Source: Clostridiaceae bacterium (GTDB lineage: Bacteria; Bacillota; Clostridia; Lachnospirales; Lachnospiraceae). From it: a stretch of DNA of 64,000 bases. Location: assembly GCA_910575435.1 (NCBI GenBank), contig CAJTGI010000009.1:95516-159515 (forward strand), read 5' to 3'. The position numbers and the translations under genes were made by a program. The number at the start of each line of letters is the position of its first letter. Within the stretch, counting starts at the first letter, position 1. Positions 9,801-18,457 of the stretch are shown in pieces. The notes beneath the pieces are model-generated. The model saw nothing but the letters and a program-made list of their open reading frames with translations. It searched no databases and was not told where the DNA came from.

Positions 9801-10466
9801 AAAATGTCTGTGTCGGAGTTGAAGAGGCGGTCAATGATCAGAGCGGAGCAGATGGAGGAAGAGAAAGATTTTTCCTGGGAGGAGATGGAGATTCCCCGCC
9901 CGGCATTTTTACAGGGAGAAAAGGAATTGTCCGGGGCGGCCAGGGGTACGCTGTACCATATGGTGATGGAGCATTTCCCCTATGAGAAGATTAGCGAGAG
10001 CGGTGGGAATTGGTCGGAGAAGGATTTTGACGGGTTTCTGGAGGAGATGATTGCGGTGGGATATATGACTGATCAGGAGCGACGGGTATTGGATAGCGGC
10101 AAATTCGTGGCATTTCTGGCGTCGGATATCGGCCAGCGGATGGCCCGGGCTCACCGTGAGGGGAATCTCCGGCTGGAGCAGCCTTTTATGATGGGGCTGC
10201 CAGCTAGGGAAATTTACCCGGAACAGGACAGCGATGCCATGATTATGGTGCAGGGAATTATTGATGCCTTTTTCTTTCAGGGGGAGGAGATCGTGCTGGT
10301 GGATTACAAGACGGATTCCGCAAGGCCGGGGCAGGAAGGGGAACTGGTGGAGAAATATCGAGCGCAGTTGGATTATTACGCCAAGGCACTGGAGAGATTG
10401 ACGGGGAAGAAGGTGGCGGAGAGACTGATTTATTCCTTTGCGCTGGGCGAGGAGTTGAGGTGCTGA
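6816..10466 (+). CDS. addA: Helicase-exonuclease AddAB, AddA subunit
   Basis: AddA is the UvrD-type 3'-5' helicase and nuclease partner of AddB. The ATG at 6816 is preferred because AGAGGTGA lies about 7 nt upstream; a longer frame from a TTG at 6783 lacks a site. The product is 1216 residues. Visible motifs are Walker A AAAGSGKT (about 25-33), the FTKAAASEMR motif, DEYQDSN (Walker B region), the motif VGDVKQSIYKFR, the helicase motif MTIHKSKGLEFPVV and a C-terminal RecB-type nuclease with VDYKTD near residue 1162. Both catalytic modules look intact. The stop overlaps the longer frame of the next gene, so the three genes are probably one operon. Confidence 0.97.
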   Translation: MGKPQWTKEQEDVISLRDKNILVSAAAGSGKTAVLVERIIAKISRDESPCDIDRLLVVTFTKAAASEMRGRIGSALEERLQEEPENDHIARQASLLHSAQITTIDSFCQWILRNYFHVIDLDPVYRVGDETDLGMMKQEILEELLEEKYLHAREEGDERFLNFTNIFSPGRTDKSLEDVVLTLYEKSTSYPFPEEWVGGLGEIYASTAVEEMEESQWMQELLAYVKRCAGEYAGMAREALALCQEEGGPEPYQEAVASDVEFLERLVAAETYCQWEELLAGFEAMKLKAIRGKKAEAVSPEKKGRVQSLREGYLKKGILDLRKKFFFQHPEAMLSDMMQMREPVEELISLTLEFGRAYSAKKREEQILDFSDMEHLALQILTERGEDGGVTPSETAKELQQYFDEIMTDEYQDSNEVQELLLTSLCGPEGEKPFLFMVGDVKQSIYKFRMAKPEIFLHKYGIFSPEEGEDRRIDLSMNFRSRAGVLESANWIFESVMQEGLGGIRYDEAARLVPGMVFDACDHPAGGKTELVLIEQKSEDVTLERKSLEAAVIGEKIRGMVQGDDPLYVQGKHGYRPVSYGDVAILLRSVTGWAEEFVGVLNDMGIPAFADTRTGYFDSLEVETILNFLHVIDNPRQDIPLAAVLRSCLGELTDEELAWIGTMEGDLNYLDQVEAYLENGENDALREKLGLFMDRLHGYRSYGGTHSVYELLRKIYDETGYYQYMSAMPSGEKRRANLDILLQQSLEFARNGHRGIYGFARYIESLQKSEVDFGEAVVDGENANAVRIMTIHKSKGLEFPVVFVAGMGKRFNLMDARKSTVIDSEFGVGCDFVDLDLRVKQPTLAKKFVANQVVLGTLAEEIRVLYVALTRAKEKLFITGTASDVEKKVEGWAERGGNMDFSALSGAQTYLDWIAPVVLGRRGVLEDQDELFRVEVLCPEDAVTAEVEEQKRELSLCRELREMDTANVFDEEMREALERQGNYRYPYQSEAELPVKMSVSELKRRSMIRAEQMEEEKDFSWEEMEIPRPAFLQGEKELSGAARGTLYHMVMEHFPYEKISESGGNWSEKDFDGFLEEMIAVGYMTDQERRVLDSGKFVAFLASDIGQRMARAHREGNLRLEQPFMMGLPAREIYPEQDSDAMIMVQGIIDAFFFQGEEIVLVDYKTDSARPGQEGELVEKYRAQLDYYAKALERLTGKKVAERLIYSFALGEELRC

Positions 10467-10489
10467 TTGCTGGTGCAGGGAGGGATGGT

Positions 10490-11419
10490 ATGATTTTAAG
10501 CGCAAGCAGAAGGACGGATATTCCGAATTATTATTCGGAATGGTTTTACAATCGAATCAGGGAAGGCTTTCTTTATGTGAGAAATCCTATGAATGCCCGT
10601 CAGATTAGCAGGATTGACATATCTCCTGACGTGGTGGACTGCATTGTCTTCTGGACGAAGAACCCGGAGCCTATGATGGGTAGGTTGGATGAGATCAAGG
10701 CATATCCATATTATTTTCAGTTTACTTTGACGGGGTATGGTACGGATGTTGAAAGAAATGTGCCGGATAAGAAGAAAGTGATGATTCCGGTTTTCCGGAA
10801 ATTGTCGGAGAGGATTGAAAGGGAGAGGGTGGTCTGGCGGTATGACCCGATTCTATTTACCCCCAAATATACGCCGGAGTATCATGTGCATGCCTTTCGG
10901 GAAATTGCCAGTTCGCTGAAAGGCTATACGGAAAAGTGCGTCATCAGCTTTGTGGATTTGTATGCCAGGATCATGCGCAGTATGGAATCTTTAGGGATGC
11001 ATGAAATTGACCGAGACGGCTTGGCTAAATTTGCGGAAACGCTCAGCGGGATTGCGGTGGAAAATGGGATGGAGATAGGTAGTTGCGCAGAGGAGATGGA
11101 TTTGCGGCAGTGGGGAATCAAACGCAACAGCTGCATTGATCAGGGGCTCATTGAGAGGATTATCGGGTGCAAAATCCAGGGTTCAAAGGATAAGGGTCAG
11201 CGGGCGGCATGCGGTTGTATTGAGAGCGTGGAAATTGGCACCTATCATACCTGCAAGAATGGATGTGTGTATTGTTACGCAAATCAGGGCAGGGATGATG
11301 GGAAGGATCGATATCGCCCGGATTCTCCCCTTCTCTGTGGGGAGGTATTGGATGGGGACAGGGTTACTGTGAGAAAGATAAAGTCCTTGAGGGTAGAGCA
11401 GCTGAGGCTCTTTGATTGA
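10490..11419 (+). CDS. DUF1848 family protein
   Basis: A 309-residue protein whose start ILSASRRTDIP and middle DCIVFWTKNP are hallmarks of DUF1848. The C-terminal part has a Cys-rich cluster CGCIES...YHTCKNGCVYCYANQ (about 239-268) that probably binds a metal or Fe-S cluster, with CxxxCxxC spacing (C-KNG-C-VY-C) reminiscent of radical SAM enzymes, but the position near the C-terminus is atypical. The biochemical role is not established. I chose the ATG at 10490, which has AGGGAGGG just upstream, over the overlapping TTG at 10460. It sits 23 bp after addA and may be co-transcribed, though a repair role is only inferred from this. Confidence 0.85.
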   Translation: MILSASRRTDIPNYYSEWFYNRIREGFLYVRNPMNARQISRIDISPDVVDCIVFWTKNPEPMMGRLDEIKAYPYYFQFTLTGYGTDVERNVPDKKKVMIPVFRKLSERIERERVVWRYDPILFTPKYTPEYHVHAFREIASSLKGYTEKCVISFVDLYARIMRSMESLGMHEIDRDGLAKFAETLSGIAVENGMEIGSCAEEMDLRQWGIKRNSCIDQGLIERIIGCKIQGSKDKGQRAACGCIESVEIGTYHTCKNGCVYCYANQGRDDGKDRYRPDSPLLCGEVLDGDRVTVRKIKSLRVEQLRLFD

Positions 11420-11491
11420 AAATTGCGGAGCAATGTAACAATCCGTAGCATCAGTTGGGGAAATTACTTTTTGACCTTGGCATTAATAATT

Positions 11492-11522
11492 GGGAGAATT
11501 GTCCCTACTTTGGGATTCTCCT
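11492..11522. terminator. Hairpin between converging genes
   Basis: GGAGAAT (11493-11499) pairs with ATTCTCC (11515-11521), with extra CCC/GGG pairing inside. It lies between the convergent ends of the DUF1848 gene and the AAA/nuclease gene. There is no clear T-run, so its role as a terminator is tentative. Confidence 0.4.
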
Positions 11523-11530
11523 AGAAAAGA

Positions 11531-13228
11531 TTACCCAATCAGCACTTCTTTTCCCCGAAATGCAAAGCCATAATGCCGAATCTGCTCCTTTGCAACCCCC
11601 TCTGCGACCAGCTCCGCATCATATTGCTTATCCTGTATTTGCTCCAGCGCTGCCTGCACTGTCTCTTCCAAGGAGGACTCCCTTTTTGGCTTATGCACCT
11701 TAAATTCTATAATAATAGCATCACTTTTTTTGTTAATTGGCTTCAGCATCACATCATAGCGTCCGAATCCGCTTTCCCGATTGGAGATCACATGATATCT
11801 GTCCGATAAATCCACCATCAGTCCCAATACGAATCCATGATAAAAACGTTCTGGGTCATCTTTCTCCGAAGCATTTTTTGCCGCATCAAAGCTGCTGAAT
11901 GACTGTAGCGCAATATCATTCATAAATTCGTTCATGGCATCAATATCCCCCAGCAACATTGCTTTGATAAAGTCATTGTATCTTGCCGCCGGATGCCGGA
12001 ACCAATCACGAATCATCTTACGCATCATAAAGCGTATTTCCATATTCGTAAGGCTGAGCTCATAGCGGTAGCCACCCTCCGGCAGAAACACACTGCGCAG
12101 TACCTTTAGATAACCTCCCGCTAACATCAAACTCCATATCGCAGTGTCTGTATATTCCAGCTGGTCAAAGATGATCTGTTCATCAATATCCGTAACCAAC
12201 GACTTTCCCGCCAGCAAGTCTTCCATGGTCTGTTTGACATTTGCGCTTCCCTGCTGAATGACCACATTAATCAGGCCATTGGAACTGGTATTTACCCAGT
12301 AGGTGCCGAACTCCCTTTCATTCAACAGATTGATAATAGACCAGGGATTATAAATATCCGTATGCATCCCGAAAGTAAATCCGTCATACCATTCCTTTGT
12401 CTTTTCTTTTTGTTCACCCATGCCAAAGGAATCCAGAGCAGCAAATACTTCCTCTTCCGTAAAGCCGAAAGAAGTTTCATATATTTTTGAAGTCGTTGTT
12501 ACCACGCGCAGGTTATTCAATCCGGAAAACATGCTTTCCTTGCTGATTCTGGTGCATCCTGTCATGATGGCCCTTTCCAGATAGGGATTCGTCTTAAATG
12601 CGGCATTGAACATACTGCGAAAGAACAGTATCATCTCATCCCAGTAGCCATTTACATATGCCTCCTGCATCGGCGTATCGTATTCGTCCATCAGCAGGAT
12701 GACCTTTTTTCCATAATAGCGGGAAAGGTATTCGCAGAGCGTCCCTAGAGAATCCGCAGCGATGTCCGCCGGCATTTCCCTGTCAATGGACAAGAACTGC
12801 TTCTTTTCCTGCTCTGTCAGAAAGTCCTCTTCCAGCAGAAAGCGGAATCGCTTGTATGTCTGCATCAATATATTACAAATCCTGTGATATGCGATTTCGA
12901 ATGCATTTTCTTTTATAGATGCAAAACTTACAAAGATGAGCGGATAGCTGCCTTGAAGTTCCCGGTATGCGTATTCCCCATTTTCATCCGTTTCCTCCCA
13001 TATGGAAAGCCCCTTAAAGAGATCCGCTCTTCCCGCATACTCTGTGGAAAAAAAGCAGTTCAGCATATCCATATTCAATGTCTTTCCAAAGCGGCGGGGC
13101 CGGGCAATGAGCGTGACGGAATCCCGGGCCTCCCACCATTCCCTGATAAAATCCGTCTTGTCAATGTAAAAACAGTCCTTTTCCCTGATGTCGGAAAAAC
13201 TTTGGTTTCCAATGCTGATTGTTTTCAT
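11531..13228 (-). CDS. AAA-ATPase-like / PD-(D/E)XK nuclease-like protein (copy 1)
   Basis: A 565-residue protein of the large family with an N-terminal AAA-ATPase-like domain (PF09820 type) and a C-terminal PD-(D/E)XK nuclease-like domain (PF08011 type). The N-terminus ISIGNQSFSDIREKDCFYIDKT, the motif RPRRFGKTLNM (a Walker A variant, about 44-54), the ILLMDEYDTPM Walker B-like motif, and the nuclease half with FGRYDVMLKP and IIEFKVHK (D...ExK) are all visible. The gene ends FRGKEVLIG as in its relative at 39027-40721. The family is abundant in anaerobes, often in multiple copies, and its role is unproven. The start has an AAAGGAGC site about 7 nt upstream. Confidence 0.88.
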   Translation of the reverse strand: MKTISIGNQSFSDIREKDCFYIDKTDFIREWWEARDSVTLIARPRRFGKTLNMDMLNCFFSTEYAGRADLFKGLSIWEETDENGEYAYRELQGSYPLIFVSFASIKENAFEIAYHRICNILMQTYKRFRFLLEEDFLTEQEKKQFLSIDREMPADIAADSLGTLCEYLSRYYGKKVILLMDEYDTPMQEAYVNGYWDEMILFFRSMFNAAFKTNPYLERAIMTGCTRISKESMFSGLNNLRVVTTTSKIYETSFGFTEEEVFAALDSFGMGEQKEKTKEWYDGFTFGMHTDIYNPWSIINLLNEREFGTYWVNTSSNGLINVVIQQGSANVKQTMEDLLAGKSLVTDIDEQIIFDQLEYTDTAIWSLMLAGGYLKVLRSVFLPEGGYRYELSLTNMEIRFMMRKMIRDWFRHPAARYNDFIKAMLLGDIDAMNEFMNDIALQSFSSFDAAKNASEKDDPERFYHGFVLGLMVDLSDRYHVISNRESGFGRYDVMLKPINKKSDAIIIEFKVHKPKRESSLEETVQAALEQIQDKQYDAELVAEGVAKEQIRHYGFAFRGKEVLIG

Positions 13229-13337
13229 AAATAGCTCCTTTCGGCAACTGTATTTAACAAGCGCTCCATCATAAAGTCAGTCATGTATTATTTCGTAAAA
13301 AGAACAGTTACATTATAACATACCTCTATCAGTTTGG

Positions 13338-13532
13338 TCAAATCAAAACTTCTGGAGAGATATTAAGAGAATCGCTATCGCCAATCCCGCCATATTCTTT
13401 TAGAAAAAGCTGGCCGTCCTCGCTGATTTATACCGTGTCCGTCACACTATTTTCGTCATTCTCCCCCCTGATTTCAAAATAGTAGTAATCTCGTCATCGC
13501 ACAATGCGCTCCAAAGCATTTTCATCACCTAC
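13338..13532 (-). pseudogene. Decayed protein-coding remnant, unknown family
   Basis: One minus-strand frame reads VGDENALERIVR, a TGA, then RDYYYFEIRGENDENSVTDTV, a TAA, then ISEDGQLFLKEYGGIGDSD to a terminal TGA. The acidic composition and continuity across two stops indicate a former gene of at least 64 codons. I do not recognise the family. No start codon is left. Confidence 0.5.
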
Positions 13533-13775
13533 CTAATTATCCTAAATATCGCCATATAGTTTTCCTAAGTTTTGCAAATGCTATGAATGGACGATTTTAT
13601 GTAGCAAATGGTCGGAACGAAAAATGCCATGCGTTATCTTATATTGCATGGCATCTGCCTCTTAGAGCATTATTCGTTATGATGCAAAATGTTTTTCACT
13701 TGTTCTGCGGAAATATTAAGCTTTTCTGCAATCTTTTCTATGGAAAAATTCATTTCGTACAAAATTTCTACTTTT

Positions 13776-13919
13776 CCTCTGCGTTCACCCTCAAGCAAGC
13801 CTCTGCGTTCACCCTCAAGTAAGCCTTTGCGTTCGCCCTCAAGCAAGCCTCTGCGTTCACCCTCAAGTAAGCCTTTGCGTTCGCCCTCAAGCAAGCCTTT
13901 GCGCTGGCCCTCGAGCAAG
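13776..13919 (-). repeat. Six tandem 24-bp units encoding GLLEGERR/K
   Basis: Units begin at 13776, 13800, 13824, 13848, 13872 and 13896, each 24 bp with few differences. They encode an eight-residue repeat LLEGERKG/LLEGERRG in the C-terminal part of the Rpn-type gene. Since the unit is a multiple of three, copy-number change would keep the frame. Confidence 0.9.
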
Positions 13920-14202
13920 CCTTCCGCTATGCCTTCTTCCCTTCCTTTGGCAATCATCTGGTCTGCATAGGTTTCTAAAACTTCTCCGCCCATAACGGCA
14001 TTCACCTCCCGCTTTGCTTCCAAATTTTCTTTAAAAAGATGTTCCGTCAGTCTGGTTGTAAAGTCTATGATATTAGATATATCATATTCATTCAATATTC
14101 CGGCATCTCTGGCCTTTATCATGCCTTGATGCAACTTTCGATACTCCGTGGATATCTCTTTCAAGGATTCCCCTTGCTTAATTTGTTCATATTTCAGTAT
14201 AC

Positions 14203-14229
14203 CATATTGAACGTTAGTAGTTCAATATG
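14203..14229. repeat. Perfect 10-bp inverted repeat inside a small insertion
   Basis: CATATTGAAC (14203-14212) and GTTCAATATG (14220-14229) flank a 7-nt loop. Compared with the second Rpn copy, about 34 bp including this hairpin are extra, and they break the reading frame of the Rpn gene. Confidence 0.75.
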
Positions 14230-14763
14230 TGTACAATACGGAATCAAAAAATACAAATCTTTTTCAAGGATATCCTCCCCTGAATACTGTTGCACTTTTA
14301 TTACGGGAACACGGTATGTCACGCTGATATTTTGTGGAAAGGTAATCTTCATTTGGATTTCATCAGGCGTATTTTTTGTATGTCGGAGATAGAGGACGGC
14401 AGATTCTGGGAACTTCATTTCGTAACCAAATTTTGTAGGCATGGCATTTTCCAGAGCGATATGGAAATCATACTCCACCATTCGCAATATCATGGAGCCA
14501 TCCGGGTTGCTCTGGCATTCCAGATGATAAATCTTATCGCCAATATGTATGGCGGAATCCGTGATTCTCTGGTCAAGGCTTTCCTGATTATCTTTCATCA
14601 CATGGTGTTCCCCTGACATCAATTCTATCTGATCTGTCATTTTGTAATTTTGGTGAAAAACTTCATTGATGAGCGGTATTAGCAAATGTGGATTTTTCTC
14701 GCATAATGTGCGGAATATGTCATCATAAATCTTCCCCATGCATTCCTCCTTTGTGTATTTCAT

Positions 14764-15204
14764 AAGTTAATATGACTTGTTACTATGAGCGGCGAAGCCG
14801 AGAATGGTAACAGCAGATTGTTTTCAGCGAAAGAATTTGTTGAAAATATATTGTTGCCAATTATAGACGGAAATGATTTCTTTTGCAACTACTAAAGTTT
14901 TAAGATTGACAAGAGGGGCAAAATTGTACAAAAACTTAATGGAAATATTGTAAGAAACAGGACGGAATCTCCGAGATTATAAGGTGTGAGCCCTTTTGTC
15001 TACGTACAGATAATTCTAATTTGTATTGTTATGTTGCACAAATCTTTTATTCCTTTTTTATATATTTTAGATAGAGCAGTAGCAAAGAATAAAGTATAAT
15101 TATGAAAATATGCTGGTTTTTTTACAACATATTTGTGCAGTTTTATGATACCATGTAATAGTGTACAAATAAAAATACGTAGAGTTTTTTGATAGGGGGG
15201 ATAT
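14764..15204. other. Intergenic region with one hairpin
   Basis: A stem at 14778-14812 (GTTAC with GTAAC, CGGC with GCCG around a GAA loop) lies just upstream of the Rpn gene. The rest of this AT-rich 440-bp stretch shows no open frame and no convincing promoter pair or RNA gene. Confidence 0.4.
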
Positions 15205-15443
15205 ATGGTTTATTTTTTACAACAAATTGATTTGGAGACAAGATTCATCCATTTACTGGCAAAGAATATTCAGAGGATTCCACTATTTTTATTCTGGAGG
15301 AGAATGACAGTTCCGATATGGTTTGCTGTCAAAATGACAATGGGATTTACACGGTTCGCTTGGGGCTTGGCGATGAAAATTGGATGATGAAGGCGGGGTA
15401 TTTGACTAAATTGTTTTCAAAAAACTCTCAACCTCTTTGTTGA
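15205..15443 (+). pseudogene. Short disrupted ORF, unknown family
   Basis: An ATG at 15205 behind AGGGGGG starts a frame that soon reads unlike protein. Shifting the frame near 15230 gives FGDKIHPFTGKEYSEDSTI and then VRLGLGDENWMMKAGYL up to a TGA at 15441, a much more protein-like reading. The gene is therefore probably a frameshifted remnant of about 75 codons. Its 3' end overlaps the end of the convergent hydrolase. No family is recognised. Confidence 0.35.
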
Positions 15444-16089
15444 ATGCAAGGTATCTCTTATTTGCAATAAAATGATTGCCTTTAATAATGGATAATTTTG
15501 CATTAGGTATATTTTCCGCAATTTCTTTTGTATGAGATTCCTTAATGATATCATTTCTTCCACAGATTATGAGCGTGGGAACAGTTATTTTTGATAGTTG
15601 GGTTCGTTTAATATTCGGTTCGTTCACCATTAACCCAAGCATTTCAGCACTCTTTTTTGCACAAGATGATTTTAAAGCAAATCGCCTTGCTATTTTGTAT
15701 CCTATTTCAATAGGAATTTGTGTCGTTTTTTTTACCCCTTTCGGATTCAGATTTCCCCCATTCAATATCAATGCCTTTACCTTGTCGGGATAGTTTATTG
15801 CAAATTTCATTGCTATATTTGCCCCGTCGGAAAATCCCAAAATAACCGCATTTGAAATTTCATGGCTTGTCATGAAATCGCATAAATCATAGGAAAATTG
15901 TTCGATAGTAAAGGGTTTAGTGCCTCTTGGTGATTTGCCGTGACCTCGTGTGTCTATAGCAATTACTCTATATCTGTTGCTAAAATAATCTATTTGATGT
16001 TTGAAATATGAGTTGTTTTCTCCGTTCCCATGCAAAAGGATGAAAGGTTCCTTATTTCCTTTTTCTCGATAATATAAAGTTATATTCAT
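15406..16089 (-). CDS. Alpha/beta hydrolase
   Basis: A 227-residue serine hydrolase of the alpha/beta fold. The oxyanion-hole motif LLHGNGENNS is at about residue 18, the GHGKS motif follows, the nucleophile elbow GFSDGA (Ser about 97) is canonical G-x-S-x-G, the acid is in CGRND (about 172) and the catalytic His in KGNHF (about 200). It is short but complete, with a small lid. Substrate cannot be told from the sequence; esterase and C-C hydrolase members look alike. It begins ATG AAT ATA ACT about 15 nt after a weak AGCGAGG site. It converges on the remnant at 15205 and is not clearly part of an operon. Confidence 0.85.
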   Translation of the reverse strand: MNITLYYREKGNKEPFILLHGNGENNSYFKHQIDYFSNRYRVIAIDTRGHGKSPRGTKPFTIEQFSYDLCDFMTSHEISNAVILGFSDGANIAMKFAINYPDKVKALILNGGNLNPKGVKKTTQIPIEIGYKIARRFALKSSCAKKSAEMLGLMVNEPNIKRTQLSKITVPTLIICGRNDIIKESHTKEIAENIPNAKLSIIKGNHFIANKRYLAFNKEVESFLKTI

Positions 16090-16256
16090 TTATGTTTCCT
16101 CGCTAATCCTGATTTTTCCACTTCTACAAAGTGGAAGTTCCATCATGCCGGCTCCGCCGGCACAAACGGTGGAAGAATGCTGCTTTGCAACAAGTTTGCT
16201 TTTGCGGACGGTTCTTCCCACATGAATATCATTCATGTTGTGAATGGTTTTTTCAT

Positions 16257-18194
16257 TCACGTTTTAATCTCGTCCAGTTCCTGCATCCACAGATTGACGG
16301 AGGCATCGCTGGGCATGCGCCAGTCTCCTCTGGGGGACAGGGCGACGCTTCCCACTTTCGGGCCGTCTGGCAGGCAGGATCGCTTGAACTGCTGAGAGAA
16401 GAACCGCCGATAGAAGGTGCGCAGCCATTTGTGGATAACGGCTGGCTCGTAAGTTCCTTCAAAGGTGAATTTTGCAAGCCGGTAGATCTTTTTGGGGGCG
16501 TAGCCAAAGCGCATGAGGAAGTATAGGAAGAAGTCGTGGAGTTCGTATGGCCCTACGATATCTTCCGTCTTCTGGGATATTTTCCCCTGTTCCGGGGGCA
16601 GCAGTTCCGGGCTGACGGGAGTGTCCAGCACGTCCATCAAAATTTCTTTCAGCCTTTCCTCTTCTGTGGTTTCCGCATAATATTGTACCAGATAGCGCAC
16701 CAAAGTCTTGGGTACGGAGGAGTTCACGCCGTACATGGACATGTGGTCGCCGTTATAGGTTGCCCAGCCCAGTGCCAGTTCCGACATGTCCCCGGTGCCG
16801 ATGACCATCCCGCCGGACTGGTTCGCCAGATCCATCAGCACCAGCGTCCGCTGCCTTGCCTGGGAATTTTCGTAGGTGATATCCCGCTCGTCTGCGTCAT
16901 GCCCGATATCCCGGAAATGAAGTTCCACCGCCTCATGGATGGGCACTTCCTTCAATGTGGCGCCCAGGATGCGGGTGAGTTCGCAGGCATTCTGGTAGGT
17001 GCGGTCCGTGGTGCCGAAGCAGGGCATGGTCACGGACAGGATGCCGCTGTGGTCAAGCCCCAGCAGATCGAAAGCCTTGGCGGTGACAAGAAGGGCCAAG
17101 GTGGAATCCAATCCGCCCGAAATGCCCACCACGGCAGTCTTGCTGTGGGTGTGGGACAGGCGTTTTTTTAAGCCCAGTGCCTGAATATTTAAAATCTCAT
17201 CACATCTGCGGTCTCTGTCCGCCTTATTTTGGGGAACGAAGGGAGTCTGGGGATATTGGCGGGTGAGGGAAGTCTCTTCAATCTCGGAGAAAGAAAAGGA
17301 TACATTCAAATACTCTTCCACTCTTCCCACGGTGGGATAGGTGCTCATGCGGCGGCGTTCGCTAATCAGGCGTCCCAAGTCCAATTCGCTCACAATCATT
17401 CCATTCTGGAAACGCTCGGACTGGACCAGAAGGCTGCCATTTTCCACAATGAGATTATGCCCGGCAAAGACCAGATCCGTGGAGGATTCCCCCTCGCCGG
17501 CATCGGCGTAAATGTAGCCGCAAACCAGGCGGGCAGACTGGTTCTGCACCAATTCCCGGCGGTACAAATCTTTTCCCGTAGTCTCATCGCTGGCGGAAAG
17601 GTTGGCAATCACCGTGGCTCCGGCCGTGGCGTGATGGCTGGATGGGGGGATGGGCATCCACAAATCCTCGCAGATATCTATGCCCAGGCGGAAGGCGGGG
17701 AGATTTCTGGCCTGAAAAGTTAGGTTGGTGCCAAAGGGTATCGCCTCTCCCGCCGCTCCCAGTGACGAAAGGTTGATATATTCATAGCCGACTTCCGGCT
17801 GGGAGAAATGCCTTGCCTCGTAAAATTCAGAATAATTGGGAAGATATTGCTTGGGCACGATTCCCAGCAGTTTCCCACGGAATATGACTCCGGCCACATT
17901 GTATAAAGAATTTCTCGCATAGAGGGGAAAGCCTACCAGCACCATCATGTCCATGGAAGCGGATGCCTGCATGATATCCTTTAATCCGGTGAAAACGCCC
18001 TGGAGAAGGCTGTCCTGCAAAAATAAATCGCCGCAAGTGTAGCCTGTCAGGCACAGTTCCGGAAAGACTGCCAGTTTTGCCTTTTCTGTCTCCGCCCGCT
18101 TCATCTGCTCTATGATTTTTTCTGTGTTAAAGGGCACGTCCCCCACCTGCAAATCCGGAGTGACAGCCGCCACCTTAATAAATCCCTGTCTCAT
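16257..18194 (-). CDS. nadE: Glutamine-dependent NAD+ synthetase
   Basis: This enzyme makes NAD+ from nicotinic acid adenine dinucleotide, ATP and glutamine in the cytoplasm. The 645-residue product has an N-terminal nitrilase-type glutaminase domain (about 1-270, with Glu in FPELCLTGYTCGD, a Lys region and the Cys nucleophile in GIDICEDLW) and a C-terminal synthetase domain with the PP-loop GISGGLDSTLA (about residue 360) and the GTGDMSELALGWATY motif. The longer frame from 18245 is unlikely; the ATG at 18194 (MRQGFIKVAAVTPD) is 6 nt from AGGGAGG. It stands alone on the minus strand, diverging from the M56-like gene. Confidence 0.96.
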   Translation of the reverse strand: MRQGFIKVAAVTPDLQVGDVPFNTEKIIEQMKRAETEKAKLAVFPELCLTGYTCGDLFLQDSLLQGVFTGLKDIMQASASMDMMVLVGFPLYARNSLYNVAGVIFRGKLLGIVPKQYLPNYSEFYEARHFSQPEVGYEYINLSSLGAAGEAIPFGTNLTFQARNLPAFRLGIDICEDLWMPIPPSSHHATAGATVIANLSASDETTGKDLYRRELVQNQSARLVCGYIYADAGEGESSTDLVFAGHNLIVENGSLLVQSERFQNGMIVSELDLGRLISERRRMSTYPTVGRVEEYLNVSFSFSEIEETSLTRQYPQTPFVPQNKADRDRRCDEILNIQALGLKKRLSHTHSKTAVVGISGGLDSTLALLVTAKAFDLLGLDHSGILSVTMPCFGTTDRTYQNACELTRILGATLKEVPIHEAVELHFRDIGHDADERDITYENSQARQRTLVLMDLANQSGGMVIGTGDMSELALGWATYNGDHMSMYGVNSSVPKTLVRYLVQYYAETTEEERLKEILMDVLDTPVSPELLPPEQGKISQKTEDIVGPYELHDFFLYFLMRFGYAPKKIYRLAKFTFEGTYEPAVIHKWLRTFYRRFFSQQFKRSCLPDGPKVGSVALSPRGDWRMPSDASVNLWMQELDEIKT

Positions 18195-18387
18195 ATTCAT
18201 CCTCCCTTGGAACTGCCAAAGTAAGTTTCTGCGAGTTATCTGCAAATATTTTATGACAATTCCTGATAATTTACTTCTTCGATGTTATCATTCACAGCTT
18301 AAAAAAACCCGAAATTTTCAGCCATGCATAGTTACTCTTTGGTTACATTGTACCATAATCTCATAAAAAAAATCCATAAAATTGGTT

Positions 18388-18416
18388 TTGAATAATATTT
18401 TGTCCTATGATATACT
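18388..18416 (+). promoter_or_regulatory. Sigma-A type promoter for the M56-like gene
   Basis: TTGAAT (18388-18393), a 17-bp spacer and TATACT (18411-18416) give a good vegetative promoter about 42 bp before the start at 18458. Confidence 0.7.
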
Positions 18417-18457
18417 TATCACGACTGGTTTATAAATAGATAGATGAGGAAATATGT

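Larger units (their letters stand above)
13670..14739 (-). pseudogene. Rpn-type PD-(D/E)XK nuclease/transposase family protein, split by an insertion
   Basis: Two adjacent open frames together make one member of the Rpn/recombination-promoting nuclease family. The first starts at the ATG at 14739 (MGKIYDDIFRTLCEKN) behind AAAGGAGG and carries the nuclease core (ITDSAIHIG, IYHLECQSNPDGSM, with D and E-x-Q residues of a PD-(D/E)XK fold). It runs to LYFLIPY and then reads into an AT-rich insertion that ends it at 14194. The family sequence resumes in another frame (ILKYEQIK...ISTEYRKLHQG) and continues to 13670, ending in GLLEGERR-type repeats and a helical tail (INISAEQVKNILHHNE type). The second copy at 21703 lacks the insertion, which shows the ancestral join. 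Confidence 0.8.

Noticed and set aside
3204..9834. Numerous long minus-strand ORFs opposite addB and addA (for example 6318-7268 and 7479-8384)
   Set aside because: They are rich in Pro, His and Leu, have no ribosome-binding sites and lie antisense to clearly coding sequence; they are shadow frames.
13776..13919. CRISPR array
   Set aside because: The repeats are contiguous 24-bp units with no spacers and encode protein.
15205..15387. Small membrane protein ORF read in the annotated frame
   Set aside because: Its other-frame reading is more protein-like, so the ORF as such is probably a frameshift product.
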